A DNA stretch of 9,622 bases, from the NCBI GenBank assembly GCA_934277495.1, contig CAKQUI010000090.1, positions 1 to 9,622 on the forward strand, written 5' to 3'. The position numbers and the translations under genes are program-made. Shown piece after piece: positions 1 to 6,431 of this stretch. The notes beneath the pieces were generated by a model, which saw nothing but the letters and a program-made list of their open reading frames with translations, was not told where the DNA came from and ran no database searches. Positions within the stretch are counted from its first letter, which is position 1; every line of letters begins with the position of its first letter. This DNA is from an uncultured Clostridia bacterium. Its GTDB lineage: Bacteria > Bacillota > Clostridia > Peptostreptococcales > Anaerovoracaceae.

Positions 1-1034
1 ACCACAGCTTCCTCGGCACACTCGTTCACCTGCTGCAAAGTCTTCCCGGCGTATGGTTCTCCGGCACTGGCAGGTATCACAAGATCCGAGTCATAATTAC
101 GCACTCTTATCATAGTCTCGAAAAAGATCTGACTGCCCTGCTGCAGGAACTGCCCCATGGAATGGAGGTCCCGTGTAAAGCAAAGGCATGTAGGATATAT
201 CCCTTTGCCTTCCTTTCCTTCGCTTTCTCCAAAGAGCTGTTTGAGCCATTCACCGAAATATCTCAGATTGACGTCGAAATACTCGAAGACCTCCAGCAGC
301 TTGCCGTCACGGTTCAGGCAGTTCCTTGACACTGCATATTCCAGCAGCTTCCCCTGCCATTCATCGCTCTTTGCAACTGACGCAGCTCCATCCAGCATCG
401 CCCTTATATCATGCCCTGCCACTGCTATCGGCAGCAGACCGACAGCCGACAGAACAGAATATCTGCCTCCGATATCATCCGGCACAGCCAGCGAATGGAA
501 ACCGTTTTCCACTGCGTCACGATGAAGCGTACCGTGGTGCTCGTCAGTTATGACATAAATACGCCTGCGTGCCTCCACATAGCCGTACTTGGCGATCATC
601 TGCTCCTTGAGGATGGAATACGTCAGAGAAGGCTCCACAGTCCTTCCTGATTTGGAGATCACACAGATACAGGTAGCCTGTTCATGCATACGCTTTATCA
701 TTTTCTGCAGATATGCCGCACTCATGTTGTATCCTGCGAATCTCAGATCCGGGCAGTCCTGACGGCTGCCGTTCAGTGCATCGAACACCGCCTTGGCTCC
801 AAGATATGAACCGCCTATACCCACTACTATCATCAGCGAACACTGCTCCCTTATCCTCGCTGCTGTAAGCTCGATCTCATGGAGCACATCCTCATCGAAC
901 TCATACGGCAGCCGGGCCCATCCCGTCAGCGGCTCGCTGCCCTCCTGCAGAAGCCTGAAGTAATCCCCGGACTTTGCCATAAGCTCGCCTTCGGCTTCGA
1001 TATCCACGCCGTTTTTCGTCACATCTAATATCAT
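1..1034 (-). CDS. pgi: Glucose-6-phosphate isomerase (3' end cut by window edge)
   Basis: Cytoplasmic enzyme interconverting glucose 6-phosphate and fructose 6-phosphate, so it links glycolysis to sugar-nucleotide synthesis. 344 codons are visible of the roughly 450 usual in Firmicutes; the C-terminus lies beyond position 1. Motifs seen: VVGIGGSYLGAKA (residues 70-82), phosphate-site segment ISKSGRTVEPS (126-136), the PGI signature GGRYSVLSAVGLLP (189-202), FGESEGK (268-274) containing the expected catalytic Glu at 270, and DLHSMGQF (289-296). ATG 1034 is chosen because GGGAG lies about 7 nt upstream; an in-frame GTG sits two codons earlier. It is divergent from the XRE-UDP-glucose dehydrogenase gene. 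Oddity: the usual SKSGTT phosphate loop reads SKSGRT here, with Arg131 in place of Thr. Confidence 0.95.
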   Translation of the reverse strand, partial: MILDVTKNGVDIEAEGELMAKSGDYFRLLQEGSEPLTGWARLPYEFDEDVLHEIELTAARIREQCSLMIVVGIGGSYLGAKAVFDALNGSRQDCPDLRFAGYNMSAAYLQKMIKRMHEQATCICVISKSGRTVEPSLTYSILKEQMIAKYGYVEARRRIYVITDEHHGTLHRDAVENGFHSLAVPDDIGGRYSVLSAVGLLPIAVAGHDIRAMLDGAASVAKSDEWQGKLLEYAVSRNCLNRDGKLLEVFEYFDVNLRYFGEWLKQLFGESEGKEGKGIYPTCLCFTRDLHSMGQFLQQGSQIFFETMIRVRNYDSDLVIPASAGEPYAGKTLQQVNECAEEAV

Positions 1035-1120
1035 TTTCACTCTCCCATATATATGCAGTTCTACTGCTTTCATCAGACATCCGGTCCCGACAGACTATAT
1101 TCTCTATCTTGTACCTAAAT

Positions 1121-1159
1121 GTCATTTATAATGTCTTTTCGTATTCAAAACATGTAATA
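1121..1159. promoter_or_regulatory. Candidate operator, copy 1 (in pgi leader)
   Basis: The 15-mer GTCATTTATAATGTC (1121-1135) matches the reverse complement of the 15-mer at 1231-1245 at 14 of 15 positions. Both are followed on the plus strand by near-identical sequence, TTTTCGTATTCAAAA here and TTTTCGCATCAAAA at copy 2. Copy 1 lies in the predicted 5' leader of pgi, downstream of its promoter, where a bound repressor would block elongation. The XRE domain encoded next door is the obvious candidate ligand; that link is inference. Confidence 0.4.
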
Positions 1160-1175
1160 TTTTCATATGGTATAT

Positions 1176-1204
1176 ATAATACCAATATCAGAGCATTTCG
1201 TCAA
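1176..1204 (-). promoter_or_regulatory. Predicted sigma-A promoter for pgi
   Basis: On the minus strand, -35 TTGACG (1204-1199), a 17-nt spacer and -10 TATTAT (1181-1176) preceded by TGG, an extended -10. Transcription would begin near 1169 and leave a leader of about 135 nt before the ATG at 1034, containing operator copy 1. Confidence 0.6.
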
Positions 1205-1230
1205 TCTAAATCATTGTTCGTACAATTTGT

Positions 1231-1266
1231 GACATTTTAAATGACTTTTCGCATCAAAATCTAATG
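1231..1266. promoter_or_regulatory. Candidate operator, copy 2 (between the divergent promoters)
   Basis: GACATTTTAAATGAC (1231-1245) followed by TTTTCGCATCAAAA. It lies upstream of the -35 of the XRE-ugd promoter (1275) and upstream of the pgi -35 (1204), so one bound protein could influence both divergent genes. The pairing with copy 1 about 110 bp away would also permit looping. Seen as a repeat; function inferred. Confidence 0.4.
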
Positions 1267-1274
1267 TGAATATA

Positions 1275-1303
1275 TTGACTGTTCGCCTTTATACTGGTAT
1301 TCT
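1275..1303 (+). promoter_or_regulatory. Predicted sigma-A promoter for XRE-ugd
   Basis: -35 TTGACT (1275-1280), 17-nt spacer, -10 TATTCT (1298-1303) preceded by TGG as an extended -10. Predicted start near 1310, giving a leader of about 84 nt to the ATG at 1394. Confidence 0.55.
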
Positions 1304-1393
1304 TCTATTTACATGAGCATATATCCATAGCAAAAACACGATATGATGCTGCATGCCGATTTCAGTATCATTGCATATACGAGGAGAGCATAC

Positions 1394-2863
1394 ATGAAAA
1401 AACTGTCTCAGGATAAAATGATAGAAACCATAGTAACTCGCAGAAAAGCTAAAAAGATCACACAGGCAGCACTTGCCGCAGCCACCGGTATGAACCGTGG
1501 GATGCTGGTACGCCTGGAAAACAACGACTATATCCCTACCATCCCTCAGCTGCAGTCCATCGCTGAGGTCCTGGATTTTGAAATAGTCGATCTGTTTGAA
1601 GAAGAGCCTTCTCCTTTGCAAAGCAGAAAGCTCCGGAAATACAATATCGCTGTGGCCGGCGCAGGATACGTCGGTCTTAGCATAGCGATACTGCTGGCGC
1701 AGCACAATCATGTGACAGTGACCGACACTGACACTGAAAGGATCGACCTTATCAACAGCAGAAAAGCTACAGTACATGACGACCTTATGGAAAAATATCT
1801 CGCTGAAAGAAAGCTCGATCTCACAGCCACACCTGATGCAGCTTCAGCCTATGCAGATGCTGAGTTCATCGTCATCGCAGCACCGACAAGCTATGACAGC
1901 CAGAGCAACTTCTTTGACAGTTCAGCGGTAGACGCCGTGATAAAGCAGGCCACGAAAATCAATCCCGATGCCGTGATCGTCATCAGATCCACCGTGCCCG
2001 TGGGATATACAAATGCTGCAAGGAAGAAATACAACACGGAAAATATAATATTCAGTCCGGAATTCCTGCGTGAATCCAAGGCACTGCACGACAATCTCTA
2101 TCCGTCAAGGATAATAGTGTCTTCAGACGAAGCGACATCCGATAACGCCCACCAGTTCGCAGCTCTGCTGCAGCAGGGCGCTGTCAGGGAAAATATAGAA
2201 ACGTTGTTCATGGAACCGTCCGAAGCTGAAGCTGTAAAGCTTTTCGCAAACACCTACCTCGCCCTGCGAATAAGCTATTTCAACGAGCTGGACACCTATG
2301 CAGACCGCAAAGGACTGCGCACGCAGAAAATAATCGACGGAGTCTGCCTCGACCCACGCATCGGCAATTATTACAACGATCCATCATTCGGACACGGCGG
2401 CTACTGCCTGCCAAAGGATGCGAAACAGCTTCTCGCCAATTACGCTGACGTCCCTCAGGAAATGATGACCGCCATCGTCCAGTCCAACAGAGCAAGAAAA
2501 GACTTCATAGCCGACCGTATCCTCGAAACAGCAGGAGCATACGGTGCAAACAGCGAATACGACGCCAGCCATGAAAAGGAACACGACGTAACTATCGGCG
2601 TATACAGACTGACCATGGAAAACAGCTCAGACAATTTCAGGCACTCCTCCATCCAGGGCATCATGAAAAGGATCAAAGCCAAAGGAGCCAGCGTGATAAT
2701 CTACGAACCGCTGCTGGAAGACGGCACCACCTTCTACGGCAGCAAAGTCGTGAACAACCTGAAAAAATTCAAAAAACAAAGCAACACCATCATCGCCAAC
2801 AGATACGACCACAGCCTTGACGACGTATCAGACAAAGTCTATACAAGAGACGTGTTCAGATAA
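1394..2863 (+). CDS. XRE-family DNA-binding domain fused to UDP-glucose 6-dehydrogenase
   Basis: 489-aa fusion. Residues about 8-70 form an XRE helix-turn-helix ([23 protein letters not shown] at 23-45, written here in outline: Q24, A26-A30, R35, R40, E42). After a short linker, residues 83-489 are a complete UDP-glucose 6-dehydrogenase of the short HasB type, which oxidises UDP-glucose to UDP-glucuronate with two NAD+. Seen: NAD-binding GAGYVG (89-94), [10 protein letters not shown] (197-206), FSPEFLRES (220-228), [12 protein letters not shown] (281-292, Lys282), catalytic Cys338 in [11 protein letters not shown] (332-342), and the UDP-binding C-terminal domain ([14 protein letters not shown], 403-416; [10 protein letters not shown], 469-478; VYTRDVF, 482-488). 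ATG 1394 is preferred over the in-frame ATG at 1343 because GAGGAGAG precedes it at normal spacing. The enzyme alone is usually about 390-415 aa, so the N-terminal 80 residues are extra. A possible self-regulating metabolic enzyme; that role is inferred. Confidence 0.92.
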   Translation: MKKLSQDKMIETIVTRRKAKKITQAALAAATGMNRGMLVRLENNDYIPTIPQLQSIAEVLDFEIVDLFEEEPSPLQSRKLRKYNIAVAGAGYVGLSIAILLAQHNHVTVTDTDTERIDLINSRKATVHDDLMEKYLAERKLDLTATPDAASAYADAEFIVIAAPTSYDSQSNFFDSSAVDAVIKQATKINPDAVIVIRSTVPVGYTNAARKKYNTENIIFSPEFLRESKALHDNLYPSRIIVSSDEATSDNAHQFAALLQQGAVRENIETLFMEPSEAEAVKLFANTYLALRISYFNELDTYADRKGLRTQKIIDGVCLDPRIGNYYNDPSFGHGGYCLPKDAKQLLANYADVPQEMMTAIVQSNRARKDFIADRILETAGAYGANSEYDASHEKEHDVTIGVYRLTMENSSDNFRHSSIQGIMKRIKAKGASVIIYEPLLEDGTTFYGSKVVNNLKKFKKQSNTIIANRYDHSLDDVSDKVYTRDVFR

Positions 2864-2902
2864 AGAAAAAGCACAACGCCGCTGCATCATGCACCGGCGT
2901 TG
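2861..2902 (-). terminator. Hairpin terminator for the minus-strand genes
   Basis: Stem CAACGCCG (2874-2881) pairs perfectly with CGGCGTTG (2895-2902); the loop holds a further TGCAT/ATGCA pairing. On the minus strand the stem is followed by TGCTTTTTCTTTA, a U-rich tail suiting termination of the 2935-3677 transcript. The plus side lacks a strong T-run, so it is at best a weak terminator for XRE-ugd. Confidence 0.6.
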
Positions 2903-2934
2903 AACTTCATTTGATCTGCAGTCGTGTCTTAGGC

Positions 2935-3153
2935 TCAACAAAACAGAAAGTCATCCAGATCCTGAATTGCCTCAAGCAATTCGGGATCCTTTTCTCTTGA
3001 TATGATCCGCTCCAGATCCAAAGCTTCCTGATCTGACGGCTCATATGACAAGTCATATGACATTTCTACCAAATGACTGAGTATAACAGATTTTTTAGTC
3101 CTCGGATGCTCCCTGCAGTATCGTTCAATAATTATCCTCGAATATTCGTTCAT
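2935..3153 (-). CDS. Hypothetical 72-aa protein
   Basis: Small, soluble, mixed-charge protein with no family I recognise. It begins MNEYSRIIIERYCREH, has a basic stretch (PRTKKS) and an acidic, leucine-rich C-terminus ending LDDFLFC; helical structure is likely and there is no membrane segment or signal peptide. ATG 3153 is chosen because AGGAAGG sits 8 nt upstream; an in-frame GTG at 3162 overlaps that site and is less likely. It follows the Rpn-like remnant after 44 nt and is followed by a hairpin terminator, so it may have been the second gene of that unit. The good ribosome site suggests it is still translated. No function can be assigned. Confidence 0.6.
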   Translation of the reverse strand: MNEYSRIIIERYCREHPRTKKSVILSHLVEMSYDLSYEPSDQEALDLERIISREKDPELLEAIQDLDDFLFC

Positions 3154-3197
3154 ACATTCCACCTTCCTGATGCTTTCTTCGGTTTACAGACAGCCGT

Positions 3198-3677
3198 CTA
3201 TAATTTTTCGAGCTCATCTTCGGATAAACCGGTGTAAGCGATGATTTTGTTTAAAGGCTCACCGGCATTTTTCATAGTAACAGCAATTTGAAGCATTCCT
3301 TTTTCGATACCGGCGGCTTCGCCTTGCTCAAATCCGGCAGAATATCCATCAGCTTCCCTGATCGCTTCACATTCTTCTCTTGTAAGTTTTTCGAATAAGA
3401 AACTCATAACATCACCACCATGTTCTTTCAGGAACTCAGTCAGTACGCCTTTTGACTGACACTCCCTGATACTTTCCTCGATTGCAGCTCCCAGATCTCC
3501 GCTTTCACTGTACTTCACACGGATCATGTGTATCAGCATGCTGTACTCCTGCATAGTCCTGCATTTTCCAAGCAGTGCAGCACCTTTCTCGTAGTTCACG
3601 TTGATGAATCTGACCACCACCTCTACTGATATTGTATCACAATCAGCCATGAATGCATCAGATAATTTCATTTCCAT
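3198..3677 (-). pseudogene. C-terminal remnant of an Rpn/PD-(D/E)XK nuclease-family protein
   Basis: Open for 159 codons but resembling only the C-terminal part of Rpn-type recombination-promoting nuclease/putative transposase proteins common in Clostridia. Seen: LSDAFMADCDT then VVVRFINVNYEKG (residues 5-32), IRECQSKGVLTEFLKEHG (90-108), the Glu-rich GFEQGEAAGIEKG region (114-127) and a C-terminal TGLSEDELEKL typical of the family's tail. The N-terminal catalytic PD-(D/E)XK core, normally some 150-200 residues ahead of this, is absent, and no convincing ribosome site precedes ATG 3677. The break falls within about 15 bp of the edge of the repeated toxin-antitoxin module starting at 3691, so arrival of or recombination at that module may have removed the 5' half. 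The remnant is probably inactive. Confidence 0.65.
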
Positions 3678-3693
3678 TCAATACCGTTATATA

Positions 3694-3722
3694 TTGACAT
3701 CCCAAATCACCTTTGGTAATAT
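3694..3722 (+). promoter_or_regulatory. Promoter of antisense (antitoxin) RNA, copy 1
   Basis: Consensus -35 TTGACA (3694-3699), 17-nt spacer, -10 TAATAT (3717-3722) with TGG directly upstream (extended -10). The same arrangement is kept in copy 2. Start expected near 3729. Confidence 0.7.
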
Positions 3723-3729
3723 AAATATA

Positions 3730-3756
3730 CAAAAACGCTGCCGATGAACGGTCAGC
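3730..3756 (-). terminator. Putative 3' terminator of toxin mRNA, copy 1
   Basis: Read on the minus strand, hairpin GCTGACCG-TTCAT-CGGCAGC (bulged A) is followed by GTTTTTGT, an intrinsic terminator. It would end the toxin mRNA almost exactly where the antisense RNA starts. Conserved at 8329-8355. Confidence 0.5.
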
Positions 3757-3767
3757 CTAAATTTGTT

Positions 3768-3818
3768 ACTAAAAAAGTAATCGCATTTAGGGTTTTATGG
3801 GGCGATTACTTTTTTAGT
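3768..3818 (+). terminator. Terminator hairpin of antisense RNA, copy 1
   Basis: Perfect 17-bp inverted repeat ACTAAAAAAGTAATCGC (3768-3784) and GCGATTACTTTTTTAGT (3802-3818) with a 17-nt loop. The right arm provides the U-tract on the plus strand. It is symmetric, so it may also act on the minus strand. It contains the toxin stop codon (3806-3808) and its final Lys-Lys codons. Confidence 0.75.
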
Positions 3819-3898
3819 GAATTTATGTACGATACAATGACTGCTGATACTATACTGAGTATCGTGCAGTTTATCATTATGATCTCAAAGTCACTCAT
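3806..3898 (-). CDS. Putative 30-aa holin-like type I toxin, copy 1
   Basis: Encodes a 30-residue peptide starting MSDFEIIM, with one hydrophobic helix (ILSIVSAVIVSYI, residues 13-25) and ending SLKK. A short acidic N-terminus, one membrane span and a terminal Lys-Lys, with the stop codon buried in a terminator hairpin, fit the small holin-like type I toxins of Firmicutes. GGAGG lies 14 nt before the ATG, longer than normal; an in-frame CTG at 3907 sits nearer the site, so the start is uncertain or the gene is decayed. The likely target would be the cell membrane. It is the counterpart of the better-formed gene at 8408-8512. Assignment rests on layout and composition, not on a database match. 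Confidence 0.5.
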   Translation of the reverse strand: MSDFEIIMINCTILSIVSAVIVSYINSLKK

Positions 3899-4007
3899 AA
3901 AGTTCAGGCACACCTCCCTTCGTCTTGCGATTCGGTTTTTTCACCGTAGTTGCAGAACTAATGGATAGTGGCCAACCGCCCACCGTGTCTCTGGCAGCGT
4001 CAGATCA

Positions 4008-4036
4008 ATCGTAGCATAGCATTATTTATTTGTCAA
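4008..4036 (-). promoter_or_regulatory. Promoter of toxin mRNA, copy 1
   Basis: On the minus strand -35 TTGACA (4036-4031), 17-nt spacer, -10 TACGAT (4013-4008) with TGC upstream (extended -10). Predicted start near 4001, so the mRNA would begin GACGCUGCC. The whole region is nearly identical in copy 2. Confidence 0.65.
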
Positions 4037-4206
4037 TATATTACAGTTAATTATTTCCTGAGCCACATATTCGGAGGATTCAAACTCATTACTTGTCCTT
4101 TCCTCCAATATTACTTTGTTTCATATGCTTTTTCCATTTACTGCAAATCCACAACCAACACAACTCATGGGAGTTATTTTCACACCCCCCTTGAAACTTA
4201 TCTCTG

Positions 4207-5190
4207 TTATTTTGATTCAAAGCTTTTCAGCAGGATGTAACTTGCATCTACTGTGCTTTTCATTTCCTGCAGATAATTGCTCGCTTTGCTCATCGCCGTT
4301 CCTGATGAAACCGGGTCAGCACCTATACAGTCCACTTCGAATCCATATTCAAGCGCCAGTCCCATGAATTTAAGCAGCTGGAATGTAACATAAACAGAAC
4401 TTGTCACAAGCAGCAGCTTGTCACCTTTCCTGACATTGAATGATTCAAGAAAATACACGAATGTATCATATGAATTGGCTCTTCGCTTGTCTGGTTCTGA
4501 GGACGGTGCTGCTACAGAATATATCTTCGAGCCATTATACATATCATTATATATCCTGATACATGATTTCAGATTGATATTATCATTATCTGTCACCTTT
4601 TCATCATATGCCGGAGCTAAATCAAACGCAGCTTCCATACCTTTGTTGATGGCTTCAAATTCGGTGGCTGCTCCCGGAGCATATGTCGCAAGGTACGGAT
4701 GTTCTATTTCACTGATCGGACGATTGCCCGCCAGCGCAACTACGGTTTTATCTCTCCATTGCTCCTTATCCATGATGTACCTTGCCATCTTAGGGCGTTC
4801 AAAATTCGTCATCCTGGCGCCTCCAAGCGGCAGGATAAAATCAGGCTCCTGCCACGGCACCGTGACATCTACCAGACCCATAGACTTTGCGATCCTGAAA
4901 ATGTCTGATTCATGCCTGCTCACGAACTCATCATCGCAAACATTCCATCGTTCACCACCATCCGCCTGCTTCCGGCGGTAATCCCAGACTTTCACGAAAT
5001 CATGCAGCCATTCGATATAGTCACTGTCGCTCCTGTTCACATGATCAATGACATCATCACCGCCAAACAGCCTGACAAGTTCCACAAAATCCGGAGTGTG
5101 TATCCAGTCTGATATAGATTTCATCAAATACCGCTGCTTGTCCTCCTTTGGCAACGAGTATGCCGGACATCTTATCAAATTTCTGATCAT
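4207..5190 (-). CDS. DUF218/YdcF-like Rossmann protein, third gene of AbiH cassette
   Basis: 327-aa soluble protein of unknown function. The N-terminal 110 residues are helical and unrecognised. The rest has a YdcF/DUF218-like pattern: DFILPLGGARMTN (117-129), TVVALAGNRPISE (149-161), APGAATEFEAINKGMEAA (171-188), IYSVAAPSSEPDKRRANSYD (223-242) and LLLVTSSVYVTFQLLKFMG (259-277), then FEVDCIGAD. Similar PLGG/KRRAN/VTS proteins occur in Actinobacteria as hypotheticals; from memory, none has a settled role. Start ATG 5190 is chosen over 5205 because GAGGG lies 8 nt upstream. It follows abiH after 101 nt, a gap that could hold its own promoter though none is clear. A nucleotide-binding or hydrolase role in the cassette is possible but unproven. 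Confidence 0.7.
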   Translation of the reverse strand: MIRNLIRCPAYSLPKEDKQRYLMKSISDWIHTPDFVELVRLFGGDDVIDHVNRSDSDYIEWLHDFVKVWDYRRKQADGGERWNVCDDEFVSRHESDIFRIAKSMGLVDVTVPWQEPDFILPLGGARMTNFERPKMARYIMDKEQWRDKTVVALAGNRPISEIEHPYLATYAPGAATEFEAINKGMEAAFDLAPAYDEKVTDNDNINLKSCIRIYNDMYNGSKIYSVAAPSSEPDKRRANSYDTFVYFLESFNVRKGDKLLLVTSSVYVTFQLLKFMGLALEYGFEVDCIGADPVSSGTAMSKASNYLQEMKSTVDASYILLKSFESK

Positions 5191-5291
5191 ATTGATTTCC
5201 CTCATATTACTTTCTGTTCGATATACTTTAAAGAATGCCGCCTGTCCCCACCAGTTTCAAAATGTCTCACAATGTCCGCATACAGAAAAAC

Positions 5292-6407
5292 TCATGTCTG
5301 CAATTTGAAAGTTATCTTCGGATCGAGATTATATGTATTACTGATCATGGACTCCATACCCAGTATCTGCACAAGATTGCTGACATGGGTTTTCTGTGTT
5401 TCCTTATTATAGGAAAACACAGTTACTTTAACGTTTTTATTCAGAAGTTCCTTGAACACATCCTTATCTGTGACATCAAGAGAATGCCCATATATGTACA
5501 TTTCAACAGGTTCCTCAGGTTCTTCTGACTCCTCATGTTCAAAGATCTCTTTGTACCGTGGCGTCGTTCCCTTTATTATCCTTTGGAAATACTTCTTGAA
5601 AGCGACATAATCCACCTTGCTGTTCTTTTCTTCATCTTCTTTATAATATTCGTCTATTCCCAGAACCATATCATTTGACTCTACCGTATTTTCGATCAAC
5701 GCCTTGCCATGAAGGAAATAAACATGATCTACCGGATTCTGTTTGTATAGCCTGTTGTATGTATCCGTGTAATTGAAACTTATGATCGCATCATCTTCAT
5801 GCAGATCGATATCCAGTATATCCCTTATAAGTTCCGGTTTCTTTGAATTCATCACATATGCAGTGAAATATATCTCAAGGGCACGAGTCAGATTGTTAAG
5901 ATGTTCTAAATAACGTCCGGTACACCTGGCTTTGAACAGTTTCAGCATATCCCGGTCATCTGTATTTTCTTCAACAAGATTTTCCATTATGTCATTTTTG
6001 AAAACGATGCTGCCATTAAGCTCCACTTCTGCAGCCTCCTCTTTTTCACCATCCAGTCTCCTTGCAAAATACCGTTCCTGCATCTGCACGACCTGTGAGA
6101 TCTCTTTTTCAAAATCCACCCAGTTCTCGCCCCGCTTGCCCATTATATCCCAGAAATGAGATATCCATATATTGTCATTCGTCAGTTTGCGAAGTTCTCT
6201 TATCAGATTGTTTCCGGACTCTGAATTGCTTGCAAACAATTCCGTAAGATATTTGAGCTGACTCCTGCTTCGGATCTTGTAAAAACCACTGCGGTTTGCC
6301 GAATCGTACATCAGGTTGAACTGCTTTACAAATTCCAGAAAATCTATATATTTAGTTTCAAATCCATGTGCCAGGTCAAAACCATTGCCTATTACAAGTA
6401 CTTTCAT
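5292..6407 (-). CDS. abiH: AbiH-family abortive phage infection protein
   Basis: 371-aa protein of the bacteriophage abortive infection AbiH family. Seen: the N-terminal Rossmann-like motif VIGNGFDLAHGFETKYIDFL (residues 5-24), the family region NIWISHFWDIM...NWVDFEKEI (79-103; Trp81, Trp96, Asp98, Glu100), IISFNYTDTYNRLY (208-221), HVYFLHGKA (228-236) and MYIYGHSLDVTDKDVF (303-318). Length is close to the family's usual size, and all main motifs are present, so it looks intact. AbiH was first described in Lactococcus as blocking phage multiplication; its biochemical activity is not settled. GGGAG precedes ATG 6407 by 7 nt. It starts 24 nt after the 495-aa upstream gene, in the same direction, so the two are surely co-transcribed. 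Residues 288-302 form an acidic Glu/Pro linker. Confidence 0.88.
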   Translation of the reverse strand: MKVLVIGNGFDLAHGFETKYIDFLEFVKQFNLMYDSANRSGFYKIRSRSQLKYLTELFASNSESGNNLIRELRKLTNDNIWISHFWDIMGKRGENWVDFEKEISQVVQMQERYFARRLDGEKEEAAEVELNGSIVFKNDIMENLVEENTDDRDMLKLFKARCTGRYLEHLNNLTRALEIYFTAYVMNSKKPELIRDILDIDLHEDDAIISFNYTDTYNRLYKQNPVDHVYFLHGKALIENTVESNDMVLGIDEYYKEDEEKNSKVDYVAFKKYFQRIIKGTTPRYKEIFEHEESEEPEEPVEMYIYGHSLDVTDKDVFKELLNKNVKVTVFSYNKETQKTHVSNLVQILGMESMISNTYNLDPKITFKLQT

Positions 6408-6431
6408 AATACAACTCCCATATATCCTCCA

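Larger units (their letters stand above)
3729..3820 (+). ncRNA. Putative antisense antitoxin RNA, copy 1 (about 90 nt)
   Basis: Predicted transcript from the promoter at 3694-3722 to the hairpin at 3768-3818. It has a 5' hairpin GCTGCCG/CGG(T)CAGC at 3737-3756 and is fully complementary to the 3' end of the toxin mRNA, including the stop codon. This convergent 3'-overlap layout is that of the TxpA/RatA and BsrG/SR4 type I systems. The RNA itself is inferred from promoter and terminator signals. Confidence 0.6.
3691..4090. repeat. Type I toxin-antitoxin-like module, copy 1 (direct repeat of 8290-8708)
   Basis: Shares two blocks of near-identity with the second copy: the left block (antisense promoter and first part of the antisense RNA, about 3691-3760 versus 8290-8360) and the right block (toxin 5' UTR and promoter, about 3972-4090 versus 8590-8708). 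The central part, with the toxin reading frame, has diverged. Both copies have the same orientation and bracket the AbiH cassette. No transposase or flanking target duplication is evident. Confidence 0.85.

Noticed and set aside
1289..1777. 162-codon minus-strand frame opposite the XRE domain
   Set aside because: Low-complexity shadow of the real plus-strand gene, with no ribosome site or recognisable motif; it covers the ugd promoter.
4051..4089. Twelve-residue minus-strand frame (MSLNPPNMWLRK), matched by MSLKPPNMQCRK at 8669-8707
   Set aside because: Same length in both copies, but too short to judge, lying upstream of the toxin promoter inside a repeated block, so conservation of DNA explains it.
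3968..4240. Plus-strand frame coding NRPPCLWQRQINRS-like peptide, also present at 8556-8834
   Set aside because: The shared peptide only reflects the near-identical DNA of the toxin promoter and 5' UTR on the other strand; there is no ribosome site and the frames diverge outside the repeat.
5191..5291. Internal promoter or terminator between abiH and the DUF218-like gene
   Set aside because: A TTGAAA is present on the minus strand but no convincing -10 at proper distance, and no hairpin with a T-run was found.
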